A program made the translations under genes and the position numbers. Below, one piece after another: positions 1 through 6,330 of a stretch of 8,048 nt of DNA (its first letter is position 1; each line of letters starts with the position of its first letter). Source of the stretch: Acidobacteriota bacterium (lineage in GTDB: Bacteria; Acidobacteriota; Blastocatellia; RBC074); assembly GCA_013140935.1 (NCBI GenBank), contig JABFSD010000965.1:1-8048 (forward strand). Direction: 5' to 3'. The notes beneath the pieces are model-generated. The model saw only the letters and a program-made list of their open reading frames with translations, ran no database searches and was not told the origin of the DNA.

Positions 1-1361
1 TTCAGCAAGTGACCGACGGCAACGACACCGAAGCCATCGCCGCTGCCATCGAAGCCGCGCAAAAAGACCCGCGCCCTTCGTTGATCTCGGTGCGTTCGGT
101 GATCGGATTCGGCAGCCCGAACAAGCAGGGCACCTCACACGCGCACGGCGAACCGCTGGGCGTAGACGAAATCAAACTCACCAAACAAAATCTCGGCTGG
201 CCTTACGAAGAACCTTTCACCGTGCCCGACGAAGCCTTGCAGGTCTTTCGCGCCTGCGTCACCAAAGGCGCAGAGCTCGAAGCCGCGTGGCAAGCGGGCT
301 TTGATGCTTATGCCGCTGCTGAATCAGAAAAGGCTGCGCAATGGCAAAGCTGGATGAGCGGCACGTTGCCCGAAGGCTGGCAAAGCAAGTTGCCGGTGTT
401 TCCGTCGGGCACCGATGTGGCTACGCGCGATGCGGGCGGCACGGTGTTGAATGCTTTGGCTTCTGCCATTCCGTGGTTGTTGGGCGGGGCCGCCGATTTG
501 CGCGGCTCGAACAAAACTTTTCTCAAAGGTATCGCAGAGTTTTCAGCCGAGACGCGCAACGCGCGCAACTTTAACTTTGGCGTACGCGAACACGCGATGG
601 GCGCGGCGCTCAACGGCATGGCGTTGACCAAGCCGTTGATTCCGTATGGCGGAACGTTTCTGGTGTTTTCCCAATACATGCTGCCGTCGGTGCGGCTGGC
701 TTCGTTGATGGGGTTGCAAACGCTTTACGTTTGGACGCACGACAGCATTTACGTGGGCGAAGACGGGCCTACGCATCAACCCGTTGAGCAACTGGCGATG
801 CTGCGTGCGCTGCCGGGCTTGAACGTATTTCGTCCGGCGGATGCGAATGAAACTGCGATGGCGTGGCGTGCGGCGCTTGAACATACGCACGGCCCGACGG
901 CACTGTTGCTGACGCGGCAAAAGCTGCCGACGGTTGACCGCACGAAATACGGCGCGGCAGAAGGCACGCTTAAAGGCGCTTATGTGTTGAGCGATTCGCC
1001 GACGGGCAAGCTGGATATTTTATTGCTGGCTTCAGGGTCGGAAGTGTCGGTCGCGTTGGCTGCGCAAGACGAACTCGCCACGCAAGGCATCGGTGCGCGC
1101 GTCGTGAGCATGCCGTGTTGGGAACTGTTCGACGCGCAACCGGTGAGCTATCGCCACGAAGTTTTGCCGCCGCACGTTTCGGCGCGACTGGCGATTGAAG
1201 TCGGCGTCTCGATGGGCTGGCACAAATACGTTGGCACGGCGGGTGATGTCATCGCGCTGGATCGCTTCGGTGCGTCAGCGCCTTATCAGGTGTTGCAGGA
1301 AAAGTTCGGCTTCACGGCGGCGAATGTGGTGACGCAGGTGTTGAAGATGGCGGGACGCTGA
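1..1361 (+). CDS. tkt: Transketolase, C-terminal ~450 residues (5' end outside window)
   Basis: Transketolase moves two-carbon ketol units between sugar phosphates in the pentose phosphate pathway (or Calvin cycle), using thiamine diphosphate in the cytoplasm. The reading frame is open from the first bases, and the GTG at position 9 is an internal valine, so the start lies upstream. Counting from that codon, residues 24-50 match the end of the PP domain (SVIGFGSPNKQGTSHAHGEPLG). Residues 130-310 are the Pyr domain, with DLRGSNKT (163-170), NFGVREHAMG carrying the catalytic Glu (Glu194), and the cofactor/substrate loop HDSIYVGEDGPTHQPVE (244-260). Residues 335-450 are the C-terminal transketolase domain. 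The full enzyme is usually about 660-700 residues, so roughly one third is missing. No frameshift or lost key residue is seen. An intrinsic terminator lies 42 bp downstream, which separates it from the secretion genes. Confidence 0.97.
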   Translation, partial: QQVTDGNDTEAIAAAIEAAQKDPRPSLISVRSVIGFGSPNKQGTSHAHGEPLGVDEIKLTKQNLGWPYEEPFTVPDEALQVFRACVTKGAELEAAWQAGFDAYAAAESEKAAQWQSWMSGTLPEGWQSKLPVFPSGTDVATRDAGGTVLNALASAIPWLLGGAADLRGSNKTFLKGIAEFSAETRNARNFNFGVREHAMGAALNGMALTKPLIPYGGTFLVFSQYMLPSVRLASLMGLQTLYVWTHDSIYVGEDGPTHQPVEQLAMLRALPGLNVFRPADANETAMAWRAALEHTHGPTALLLTRQKLPTVDRTKYGAAEGTLKGAYVLSDSPTGKLDILLLASGSEVSVALAAQDELATQGIGARVVSMPCWELFDAQPVSYRHEVLPPHVSARLAIEVGVSMGWHKYVGTAGDVIALDRFGASAPYQVLQEKFGFTAANVVTQVLKMAGR

Positions 1362-1403
1362 AAACACGAGAACGCATCTGTTGTTAAAGGGTGCCAACAA
1401 GCG

Positions 1404-1453
1404 AACGGCAAAGGCGGCAAAAAGAAATTTTTGCCGCCTTTGCCGTTTTTTTT
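1404..1453 (+). terminator. Strong intrinsic terminator after transketolase
   Basis: A perfect 20-bp inverted repeat (1404-1423 and 1428-1447) encloses a GAAA tetraloop. The right arm ends in a run of eight T (1446-1453). The arms carry the core AACGGCAAAGGCGGC and its complement. This is the classic Rho-independent form. There is no matching A-run before the left arm, so it should act mainly on + strand transcription. It ends the transketolase transcript, so the adaptor gene needs its own promoter in 1454-1558. Confidence 0.93.
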
Positions 1454-1468
1454 CGCAACGATCAAAAC

Positions 1469-1526
1469 GATGATCAGAATGCGGCAGTGTTCGCGCTTTA
1501 CGGGAGGGGAAAGAATTGCGGTTCTC
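1469..1526 (+). repeat. 58-bp intergenic repeat, copy 1 (upstream of adaptor gene)
   Basis: This segment aligns without gaps to 5907-5964 with 45 of 58 identical positions (hand count). The best conserved blocks are GATGATCA at the left, CGCTTTACG in the middle and GGTTCTC at the right. It starts 15 bp after the terminator's T-run and ends 32 bp before the adaptor start codon. The right end can form a short stem (1507-1512 with 1521-1526), weaker here than in copy 2 because of one mismatch and a G-U pair. It could be a promoter or leader shared by the two units, or a degenerate dispersed repeat. The sequence alone does not decide between these. Confidence 0.72.
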
Positions 1527-1544
1527 GCGCAAAGGCTTGTGTTG

Positions 1545-1551
1545 AAGGGAG
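1545..1551 (+). promoter_or_regulatory. Ribosome binding site fixing the adaptor start
   Basis: AAGGGAG lies 7 nt before the ATG at 1559. It selects this ATG over the upstream in-frame ATG-like codon at 1391. The longer frame would have to be translated through the terminator and the 58-bp repeat, and it would bury the lipoprotein signal peptide. Confidence 0.75.
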
Positions 1552-1558
1552 CAGGCAG

Positions 1559-2713
1559 ATGATGAAAGTCGTTGATCCAGGGAGAAATTTGTTGTTGTAC
1601 GTCGGCCTGATGGCGTTGCTCGCGCTTGCTGTTGGATGCGGGCGCGCACCGGTTGCCGCGCAGCCAGCAAGCAACAGTGAGGCAGCCGTCCAGGTGAATG
1701 TTTTCAGGGTGCAAGCCGCGCCGATGGCGAGTTCCGCTTTGATTCCTTCGGTGCTGTCGGTTGAACGCACTGTCGCCGTGTTGGCGCAACGCGAAGGTTT
1801 GCTCAAAACGTTGCGCGGCGAAGAAGGCGCGCGCGTCGCTCAGGGCGAAGTGCTGGCGCAACTCGATGACGCCGAATTGCGCACCCAAATACGCGAAGCC
1901 GAATTGGAAGTGAGCCGCTTGCGCATCGAAGAGCGCCAGTTCGAATCGCAAGTGGATGTCTGTCGTTTGGAACTCGACCAAGAGCAGGCGCTGTTCAAAG
2001 ACGGGCTGACGGCGAAGCGGCAATTAGATCGCGCGCGTTACAAACTGGAAGGCGCGCAACAGGAACTCGAAAAGTCGCGGCTCGCTACGCGCGGCATGCA
2101 AACCAAAGTCGAAGGGCTGCGGCTCGAATTGGCGAAGGCCGTAATCCGCGCGCCCTTCGCGGGCCTCGTCATTCACCGTTTCGCCAAACTCGGCGCGCTC
2201 GCGGCTAAGAATGAAAAGCTTTTCGAAGTCGCGCAACTCAGTCCGCTCGAAGTGAAATTTCAACTCCCGTTGTCACAGGCCAAAGATTTATCGGCGGGCA
2301 GCACCGTGACCTTGCTGGCGGCGGACGGCGTGCAATCGCTGGCGCAGGCGCGCATTCGCCGTCTCGCGCCCACGGCGGATGCGGCGAGCAATACGTTGGG
2401 TTTTACGGCTGACGTAATTGAGGACGCGGGCTTGCTGCCGGGCATGTCGGTTTACGTGAAACTGGTTGCCGATGCCGCGTTGCCGGGCGTATGGGTTCCG
2501 CGCGCGGCGTTCCTTGACGAAGCGGCTTTGACGGCGAATGGCACTGCCGAGGTTTGGGTGATCGAAGGCGGCAAATGCGCGCAACGCACCGTCAGCATTG
2601 GCGCGGCGGATGGCGATCAGGTGCGCGTGGAAACGGGCTTAACGGCGGGCGAACGACTCATCATCGCGCCGCCGCTTGGATTGAAAGCGGGCGCACCCGT
2701 AAGAGAAAAGTGA
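1559..2713 (+). CDS. Periplasmic adaptor (membrane fusion) lipoprotein, RND/HlyD family
   Basis: This is a 384-residue adaptor that would bridge an inner-membrane transporter and an outer-membrane channel across the periplasm. The N-terminus is a lipoprotein signal peptide: a hydrophobic stretch (about 11-25) ends in LALAVGC, with Cys27 as the probable lipidation site. A first half-lipoyl motif lies near 79-103 (REGLLKTLRGEEGARVAQGE). A charged alpha-helical hairpin follows (about 104-192), then the second half-lipoyl segment (about 195-226, AVIRAPFAGLVIHRFAKLG), beta-barrel (about 228-305) and a membrane-proximal domain (to 384). This architecture is typical of AcrA/MdtA-like adaptors. The start at 1559 is chosen for its ribosome site and signal peptide. 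The exporter gene follows after only 10 bp, so the two are almost certainly co-transcribed and the exporter is its likely partner. C39 exporters more often pair with membrane-anchored HlyD-type adaptors, so a lipid-anchored one is a mild oddity. No TolC-like gene is in view. Confidence 0.9.
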   Translation: MMKVVDPGRNLLLYVGLMALLALAVGCGRAPVAAQPASNSEAAVQVNVFRVQAAPMASSALIPSVLSVERTVAVLAQREGLLKTLRGEEGARVAQGEVLAQLDDAELRTQIREAELEVSRLRIEERQFESQVDVCRLELDQEQALFKDGLTAKRQLDRARYKLEGAQQELEKSRLATRGMQTKVEGLRLELAKAVIRAPFAGLVIHRFAKLGALAAKNEKLFEVAQLSPLEVKFQLPLSQAKDLSAGSTVTLLAADGVQSLAQARIRRLAPTADAASNTLGFTADVIEDAGLLPGMSVYVKLVADAALPGVWVPRAAFLDEAALTANGTAEVWVIEGGKCAQRTVSIGAADGDQVRVETGLTAGERLIIAPPLGLKAGAPVREK

Positions 2714-2717
2714 GAGG
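2712..2717 (+). promoter_or_regulatory. Ribosome binding site of exporter, overlapping adaptor stop
   Basis: GAGAGG overlaps the adaptor TGA (2711-2713) and sits 6 nt before the exporter ATG at 2724. This arrangement supports translational coupling of the two genes. Confidence 0.65.
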
Positions 2718-2723
2718 TTCGCT

Positions 2724-5700
2724 ATGACCACTGTCGCAAGCACAAGTCTGAGTTCGACCATCAGCGTGGCTGAACGGTTGGATTTGCTGGCCGAAGTCGC
2801 GGCTTTGGCTTCGTTGCCGGAAGCGGAGTTGCGGCGCTTGGCGCACGACGCGGAAATCAGCGAATTCGATTTAGGGCAAGCGGTCTATCGCGCCGGTGAC
2901 GCGCCTGACGCGGTCTATCTGATCGCCGCCGGACGCGCGCGCGTCATAGCCGTGAACGAAGCCGGGAAAGAAGTCACCGTCGCTACGTTGTCGCGCGGAC
3001 AGATGTGCGGCGAACAAGGGGCGCTCACGCACGCGCCGCATCGCCATTCGGTCAGGGCGATGGGCGAATTGACGGTCTTGCGCTTCGAACTAACGACGGT
3101 GGCGCGCCTGTTGCAAAGCTATCCCGAATTGCGCGGCTTGCTGTCGCACCACGCGCAGGAAGCCTCGTTGCGGCAATTCCTGAAATTGACGACGGCCTTT
3201 ACGCCTTTATCGCCCGAAGAGATTGAGCAGGTGATGCGCTGTTTGCGCGTCGAGCAGTTCAGCGCCGGGCAGACGATTTATCCCACGGGCGCGAAGGGCG
3301 AGGCTTGTTACGTCTTGCGCGCGGGTAATGTGCAACTCGTGCAACACAACACCGGCGGTCGCACCATCACGCCGTTGCAACCCGGCGACGTATTCGGCGA
3401 ATTGGCTTTGCTGACAGGCGAGCCGCGCGAACACGCCGCAGTGGCGCGTGAGGCCACTTCGGTTTTCAGATTGTCGCAAGCGGAATTCGAGTGGCTGACG
3501 ACGGCGATTCCGGCTTTCAAAGAGGCGCTGGTCAATGTGGCGGCGGGCTTCAGTCAGCGGGCGGTACGCGACACCGGCAGGCTCGCGCCGTTGCCTACGA
3601 CACAATTGCCTGCCGCGCCGCTGCTGCCGCCTGAAGTGACTTACGACGCACCGCGTGCCAGTCGTTACCCTGCTTTGATGCAACTCAGCGAAAGCGATTG
3701 CGGCGCGGCGTGTATGGCGATGGTCTTGCGCTTTTACGGCAGGCACGTTTCGATCAACCGGCTGCGCGACGTAGTCAACGTGGGGCGCGACGGCGCTTCG
3801 TTGCACAGCATCGCGGGCGGTGCCGAAACGCTGGGCTTTCAGACGCGCGGTTTGCGGGCGGCTTATGAACACCTGACTTCTCTCGAACTGCCCGCCATCG
3901 TTCATTGGGAAGGTTTTCATTACGTCGTGTTGTATGAAGCGCACGCCGAGCATGTCGTCATCGCCGACCCGGCCATCGGCTTGCGGCGCTTGAGCAAAGA
4001 AGAGTTTTTGAAAGGTTGGACGGGTTTCGTGCTGACGCTGCAGCCGACCGCCCGGATCGAAGACGTAGAAGAATCGCAAACCACGGCGCGCCGGTTTTTG
4101 CCGCTGCTCAAACCCTATCGCAAGTTGCTGCTCGAAATCCTGCTGGCTTCGCTCGTGTTGCAAGTCTTCGGATTGGCGATGCCGATTTTCACGCAAGTCA
4201 TCGTAGACCGCGTCGTGGTTCATCAAAATGCGACGATGCTCAATCTCATGCTGATCGGCATGTTGCTCGTCGCGTTTTTTCAAACGGCGACCGTCGCCTT
4301 GCGGCATTACCTGATGACGCATACGACACGGCGCATTGATTTGCAGATGGTGGTGAATTTCTATCAGCACCTGCTGAGTTTGCCGCTGCGTTATTTCGAA
4401 GAACGCAAGATCGGCGACATTCTCAAACGCTTTAACGAGAATGCGCGGCTGCGCGATTTGCTGACCGGACGCCTGTTGGTGGTCATGCTCGATGCGATGA
4501 TGATCGTCGTCTATCTGTCGTTGATGTTTTATTACAACGCCGGATTGACGCTGGCGGCGTTGTTGTTCATGCCCGGTTACGCCGTGTTGGCGCGGCTGAT
4601 GACACCGCGTTTGAAAAAACAATATCGCGCGGCCTTTGCCAAAGAGGCCGAAGCCGACGCTTTCATGGTCGAGACCATCGGCGGCATTGCGACGATCAAG
4701 ACCACCGCCAACGAACGCCGCGTGCGCTGGCGGCTGGAAGGATTGATGGTCAAGGCGCTCAATGCGCAATTTCGCAGCAAGCTGTTGCACATCACGGGCA
4801 GTTCGTTCAGCAACATTTTGCAAACCCTGAGCGGCGTGTTGTTGTTGTGGTATGGCGCGCGGCTGGTGATGGCGGGCGAACTGTCGGTCGGCCAACTCGT
4901 AGCCTTCAACGTATTGCTCGCCAGCCTGATGAGCCCGATTCGCAGCCTGATTGATCTGTGGAATGAGTTGCAGGAAGCCAGTCTCGCGCTCGAACGCCTC
5001 AATGACGTATTCGACGCCCAGCCCGAAAGCACGCAAGGCGCAAAGCTGTCGTTGCCGGCGGTGCGCGGGCACGTGCGGTTTAGCAACGTGACGTTTCGTT
5101 ACGCGACGCGCGCCGACCGCAATGTGTTGCAAGGCGTTGACCTTGAAATCCAACCCGGCCAGACCGTCGCCTTGGTCGGACGCAGCGGCGCGGGCAAAAC
5201 GACTTTTGCCAATCTGCTCTTGCGGCTGCATCAACCGAACGAAGGGCGCATTTACCTTGATGGATACGATCTCGAACAGGTCTCGCTCGACAGCTTGCGC
5301 TCGCAAATCGGTGTCGTAGCGCAAGACGTGTTTTTATTCAGCGGCTCGATCCGCGAAAACATTGCGCTCGGCGACCCCGACGCGCCGTTGCAGGAAGTCG
5401 TCGGCGCAGCGATGTTGGCGGGCGCGCACGAATTCATCAGCGAATTGCCGCTGGGTTACGAAACGCGCATCGGCGAACGCGGCCAGAGTTTGTCAGGCGG
5501 ACAACGCCAACGCCTCGCCATCGCCCGTGCGCTTTATAAAAAGCCGCGCATCCTGATTTTTGACGAAGCCACCAGCGCGCTCGACACCGAAAGCGAACGC
5601 GCCATCCAACAAAACCTCAATAACATTTTGCGCAATCGCACGACCTTCATCATCGCGCATCGGTTGAGTACGGTGCGCCACGCCGATCTCATCGTCGTGC

Positions 5701-5798
5701 TGGATCGCGGCGTCATCGTCGAAACCGGTACGCACGAAAGTCTCATGCAAGAACATGGGCTTTATTACTACCTGTGCAACCAGCAACTCGAAAGTTAG
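2724..5798 (+). CDS. cNMP-binding-like / peptidase C39 / ABC exporter fusion (peptidase-containing ABC transporter)
   Basis: This is a 1024-residue inner-membrane exporter that should remove double-glycine leaders and pump out the core peptide with ATP. Two tandem cyclic-nucleotide-binding-like domains come first (about 18-140 and 153-275). The second keeps the phosphate-cassette signature FGELALL (224-230) with Pro-Arg at 234-235; the first has a degenerate form (CGEQGALT, 95-102). After a Pro/Ala-rich linker, peptidase C39 spans about 315-445, with oxyanion Gln320, nucleophile Cys326 in SDCGAAC, His399 in HWEGFHYVVLY and Asp415 in IADP, so the triad is complete. The ABC transmembrane domain covers about 460-760, with several hydrophobic helices. 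The ATPase has Walker A GRSGAGKTT (819-827), Q-loop Gln867, signature LSGGQ (923-927), Walker B ending Asp947-Glu948, D-loop SALD (951-954) and switch His979. All catalytic residues are intact. Typical C39-ABC exporters are about 700-750 residues; the excess is the N-terminal sensor-like part. Known relatives with this layout occur in cyanobacteria and other environmental bacteria. Confidence 0.95.
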   Translation: MTTVASTSLSSTISVAERLDLLAEVAALASLPEAELRRLAHDAEISEFDLGQAVYRAGDAPDAVYLIAAGRARVIAVNEAGKEVTVATLSRGQMCGEQGALTHAPHRHSVRAMGELTVLRFELTTVARLLQSYPELRGLLSHHAQEASLRQFLKLTTAFTPLSPEEIEQVMRCLRVEQFSAGQTIYPTGAKGEACYVLRAGNVQLVQHNTGGRTITPLQPGDVFGELALLTGEPREHAAVAREATSVFRLSQAEFEWLTTAIPAFKEALVNVAAGFSQRAVRDTGRLAPLPTTQLPAAPLLPPEVTYDAPRASRYPALMQLSESDCGAACMAMVLRFYGRHVSINRLRDVVNVGRDGASLHSIAGGAETLGFQTRGLRAAYEHLTSLELPAIVHWEGFHYVVLYEAHAEHVVIADPAIGLRRLSKEEFLKGWTGFVLTLQPTARIEDVEESQTTARRFLPLLKPYRKLLLEILLASLVLQVFGLAMPIFTQVIVDRVVVHQNATMLNLMLIGMLLVAFFQTATVALRHYLMTHTTRRIDLQMVVNFYQHLLSLPLRYFEERKIGDILKRFNENARLRDLLTGRLLVVMLDAMMIVVYLSLMFYYNAGLTLAALLFMPGYAVLARLMTPRLKKQYRAAFAKEAEADAFMVETIGGIATIKTTANERRVRWRLEGLMVKALNAQFRSKLLHITGSSFSNILQTLSGVLLLWYGARLVMAGELSVGQLVAFNVLLASLMSPIRSLIDLWNELQEASLALERLNDVFDAQPESTQGAKLSLPAVRGHVRFSNVTFRYATRADRNVLQGVDLEIQPGQTVALVGRSGAGKTTFANLLLRLHQPNEGRIYLDGYDLEQVSLDSLRSQIGVVAQDVFLFSGSIRENIALGDPDAPLQEVVGAAMLAGAHEFISELPLGYETRIGERGQSLSGGQRQRLAIARALYKKPRILIFDEATSALDTESERAIQQNLNNILRNRTTFIIAHRLSTVRHADLIVVLDRGVIVETGTHESLMQEHGLYYYLCNQQLES

Positions 5799-5816
5799 AT
5801 CGGACAGATGAAATTT

Positions 5817-5874
5817 GATGGGACGAATGGGATTGATGGGTTTTCATAAAGCCATCAGTCCCATTCGTTCTATT
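5817..5874 (+). repeat. Imperfect hairpin built from 9-nt periodic sequence
   Basis: The arms 5821-5839 and 5852-5870 are complementary over 19 positions, with two pairs that would be G-U in RNA. The stem extends outward to 5817/5874 with more wobbles. The loop is 12 nt. The left arm has ATG at 5818, 5827 and 5836, a 9-nt period (GGACGAATG, GGATTGATG), and the right arm carries related units on the opposite strand. No T-run follows, so it is a poor intrinsic terminator. It starts 18 bp after the exporter stop codon. It may protect or attenuate the message between exporter and peptide, or be a dispersed palindromic repeat. Confidence 0.7.
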
Positions 5875-5906
5875 CGTCTCATTGAATCCCAGAAATTTTT
5901 CTCCGC

Positions 5907-5964
5907 GATGATCAAAATCCCACAGCCTTCCCGCTTTACGAGACGAGAACGAATGGTGGTTCTC
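5907..5964 (+). repeat. 58-bp intergenic repeat, copy 2 (upstream of GG-leader peptide)
   Basis: This is the ungapped partner of 1469-1526 (45/58 identical). It ends 69 bp before the peptide start codon. The right end holds a clean 6-bp inverted repeat, GAGAAC (5945-5950) and GTTCTC (5959-5964), around an 8-nt spacer. Copy 1 keeps part of this stem. Both copies stand in front of a gene of the same secretion cassette, which favours shared control. A dispersed repeat remains possible because the neighbouring sequence is also repeat-like. Confidence 0.72.
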
Positions 5965-6020
5965 AATAACCAGTTTGCCGGAAGCTTATCGCGGCAGGCT
6001 CTTACCCAATCATGCATCGA

Positions 6021-6027
6021 AAAGGAG
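6021..6027 (+). promoter_or_regulatory. Strong ribosome binding site of the GG-leader peptide gene
   Basis: AAAGGAG lies 6 nt before the ATG at 6034. It is the best Shine-Dalgarno match in the window, and it fixes the start against in-frame upstream ATGs (for example at 5815 inside the hairpin region). It suggests that the peptide is made in larger amount than its exporter. Confidence 0.82.
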
Positions 6028-6033
6028 ATTGTT

Positions 6034-6234
6034 ATGAAAACGAATGAAACGAAATCAAACCAACAAATCGAAGTGAACGAACTGACGCCCGAATTGACCG
6101 AGTTGTCGGTCGAAGAGACGCAGAACATTCAGGGGGGCGCAACGGTAGGCGATCCTTCCACGACGCCGGGGACGCCCAACCTGAAGAACCTGCTCAAGCC
6201 CGGCGCGATCAGAGGCTTGATTTGCTGGTACTAA
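6034..6234 (+). CDS. Double-glycine leader peptide (bacteriocin/RiPP-like precursor)
   Basis: This 66-residue precursor is the likely cargo of the upstream C39 exporter. The leader (1-35) is acidic and amphipathic. It ends ELTELSVEETQNIQGG, which fits the double-glycine pattern LS-x-EE-x(3-4)-I-x-GG. Cleavage is expected after Gly35, at base 6138. The predicted core has 31 residues. It begins ATVGDPSTTPGTPN (Gly/Pro/Thr-rich, probably flexible), continues with a short basic amphipathic part (LKNLLKPGAIRG) and ends in the hydrophobic tail LICWY with a single cysteine at precursor residue 64. The Cys-Trp-Tyr end is unusual. One cysteine rules out an internal disulfide; a dimer or a modified Cys is possible. 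Thr and Ser are present, but no lanthipeptide synthetase is seen. Function is unknown: bacteriocin, signal peptide and modified RiPP all remain open. I do not recognise a named family from the core. Confidence 0.88.
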   Translation: MKTNETKSNQQIEVNELTPELTELSVEETQNIQGGATVGDPSTTPGTPNLKNLLKPGAIRGLICWY

Positions 6235-6250
6235 AACGGAGTTCGCTGGA

Positions 6251-6284
6251 CACGGAGCCGGGCACCCGCGCGGCTCCGTGCCCG
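6251..6284 (+). other. Two overlapping, mutually exclusive hairpins after the peptide gene
   Basis: A perfect 10-bp stem joins CACGGAGCCG (6251-6260) to CGGCTCCGTG (6271-6280) around a 10-nt loop. A second perfect 7-bp stem, CGGGCAC (6259-6265) with GTGCCCG (6278-6284), shares bases with the first, so both cannot form at once. The structure begins 17 nt after the peptide stop codon. No T-run follows. It could be a transcript-end or stability hairpin, a weak or Rho-assisted terminator, or a switch that tunes the downstream oxygenase. Confidence 0.65.
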
Positions 6285-6317
6285 TGGCTTCAACAGCCCG
6301 CGCAATGACGACCGATC

Positions 6318-6322
6318 GGGAG
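6318..6322 (+). promoter_or_regulatory. Ribosome binding site of oxygenase
   Basis: GGGAG lies 8 nt before the ATG at 6331. No comparable site precedes the internal Met17 codon at 6379, so the longer start is preferred, although family homology begins only near residue 24. Confidence 0.6.
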
Positions 6323-6330
6323 CAACACCT

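Noticed and set aside
9..1361. Treating the GTG at 9 as the start of a short transketolase
   Set aside because: The frame is open upstream, no ribosome site is visible in the few bases before it, and homology to the PP domain begins at once. It is a truncation by the window edge.
1391..1558. N-terminal extension of the adaptor frame by 56 residues
   Set aside because: It would translate the terminator hairpin and the 58-bp repeat. The ATG at 1559 has a good ribosome site and gives a proper lipoprotein signal peptide.
3207..5324. Very long open frame (705 codons) on the minus strand
   Set aside because: It is antisense to the exporter, whose motifs are intact. The translation is Gln/Arg/His-rich without recognisable motifs, a common shadow of GC-biased codon use.
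5882..5912. Possible sigma-70 promoter (TTGAAT ... GATGAT) before the peptide gene
   Set aside because: The spacing of about 19 bp and the poor -10 match make it too weak to annotate.
5815..6033. N-terminal extension of the GG-leader peptide by 73 residues
   Set aside because: It runs through the hairpin and the repeat element. AAAGGAG before 6034 and the normal leader length of 35 residues support the shorter form.
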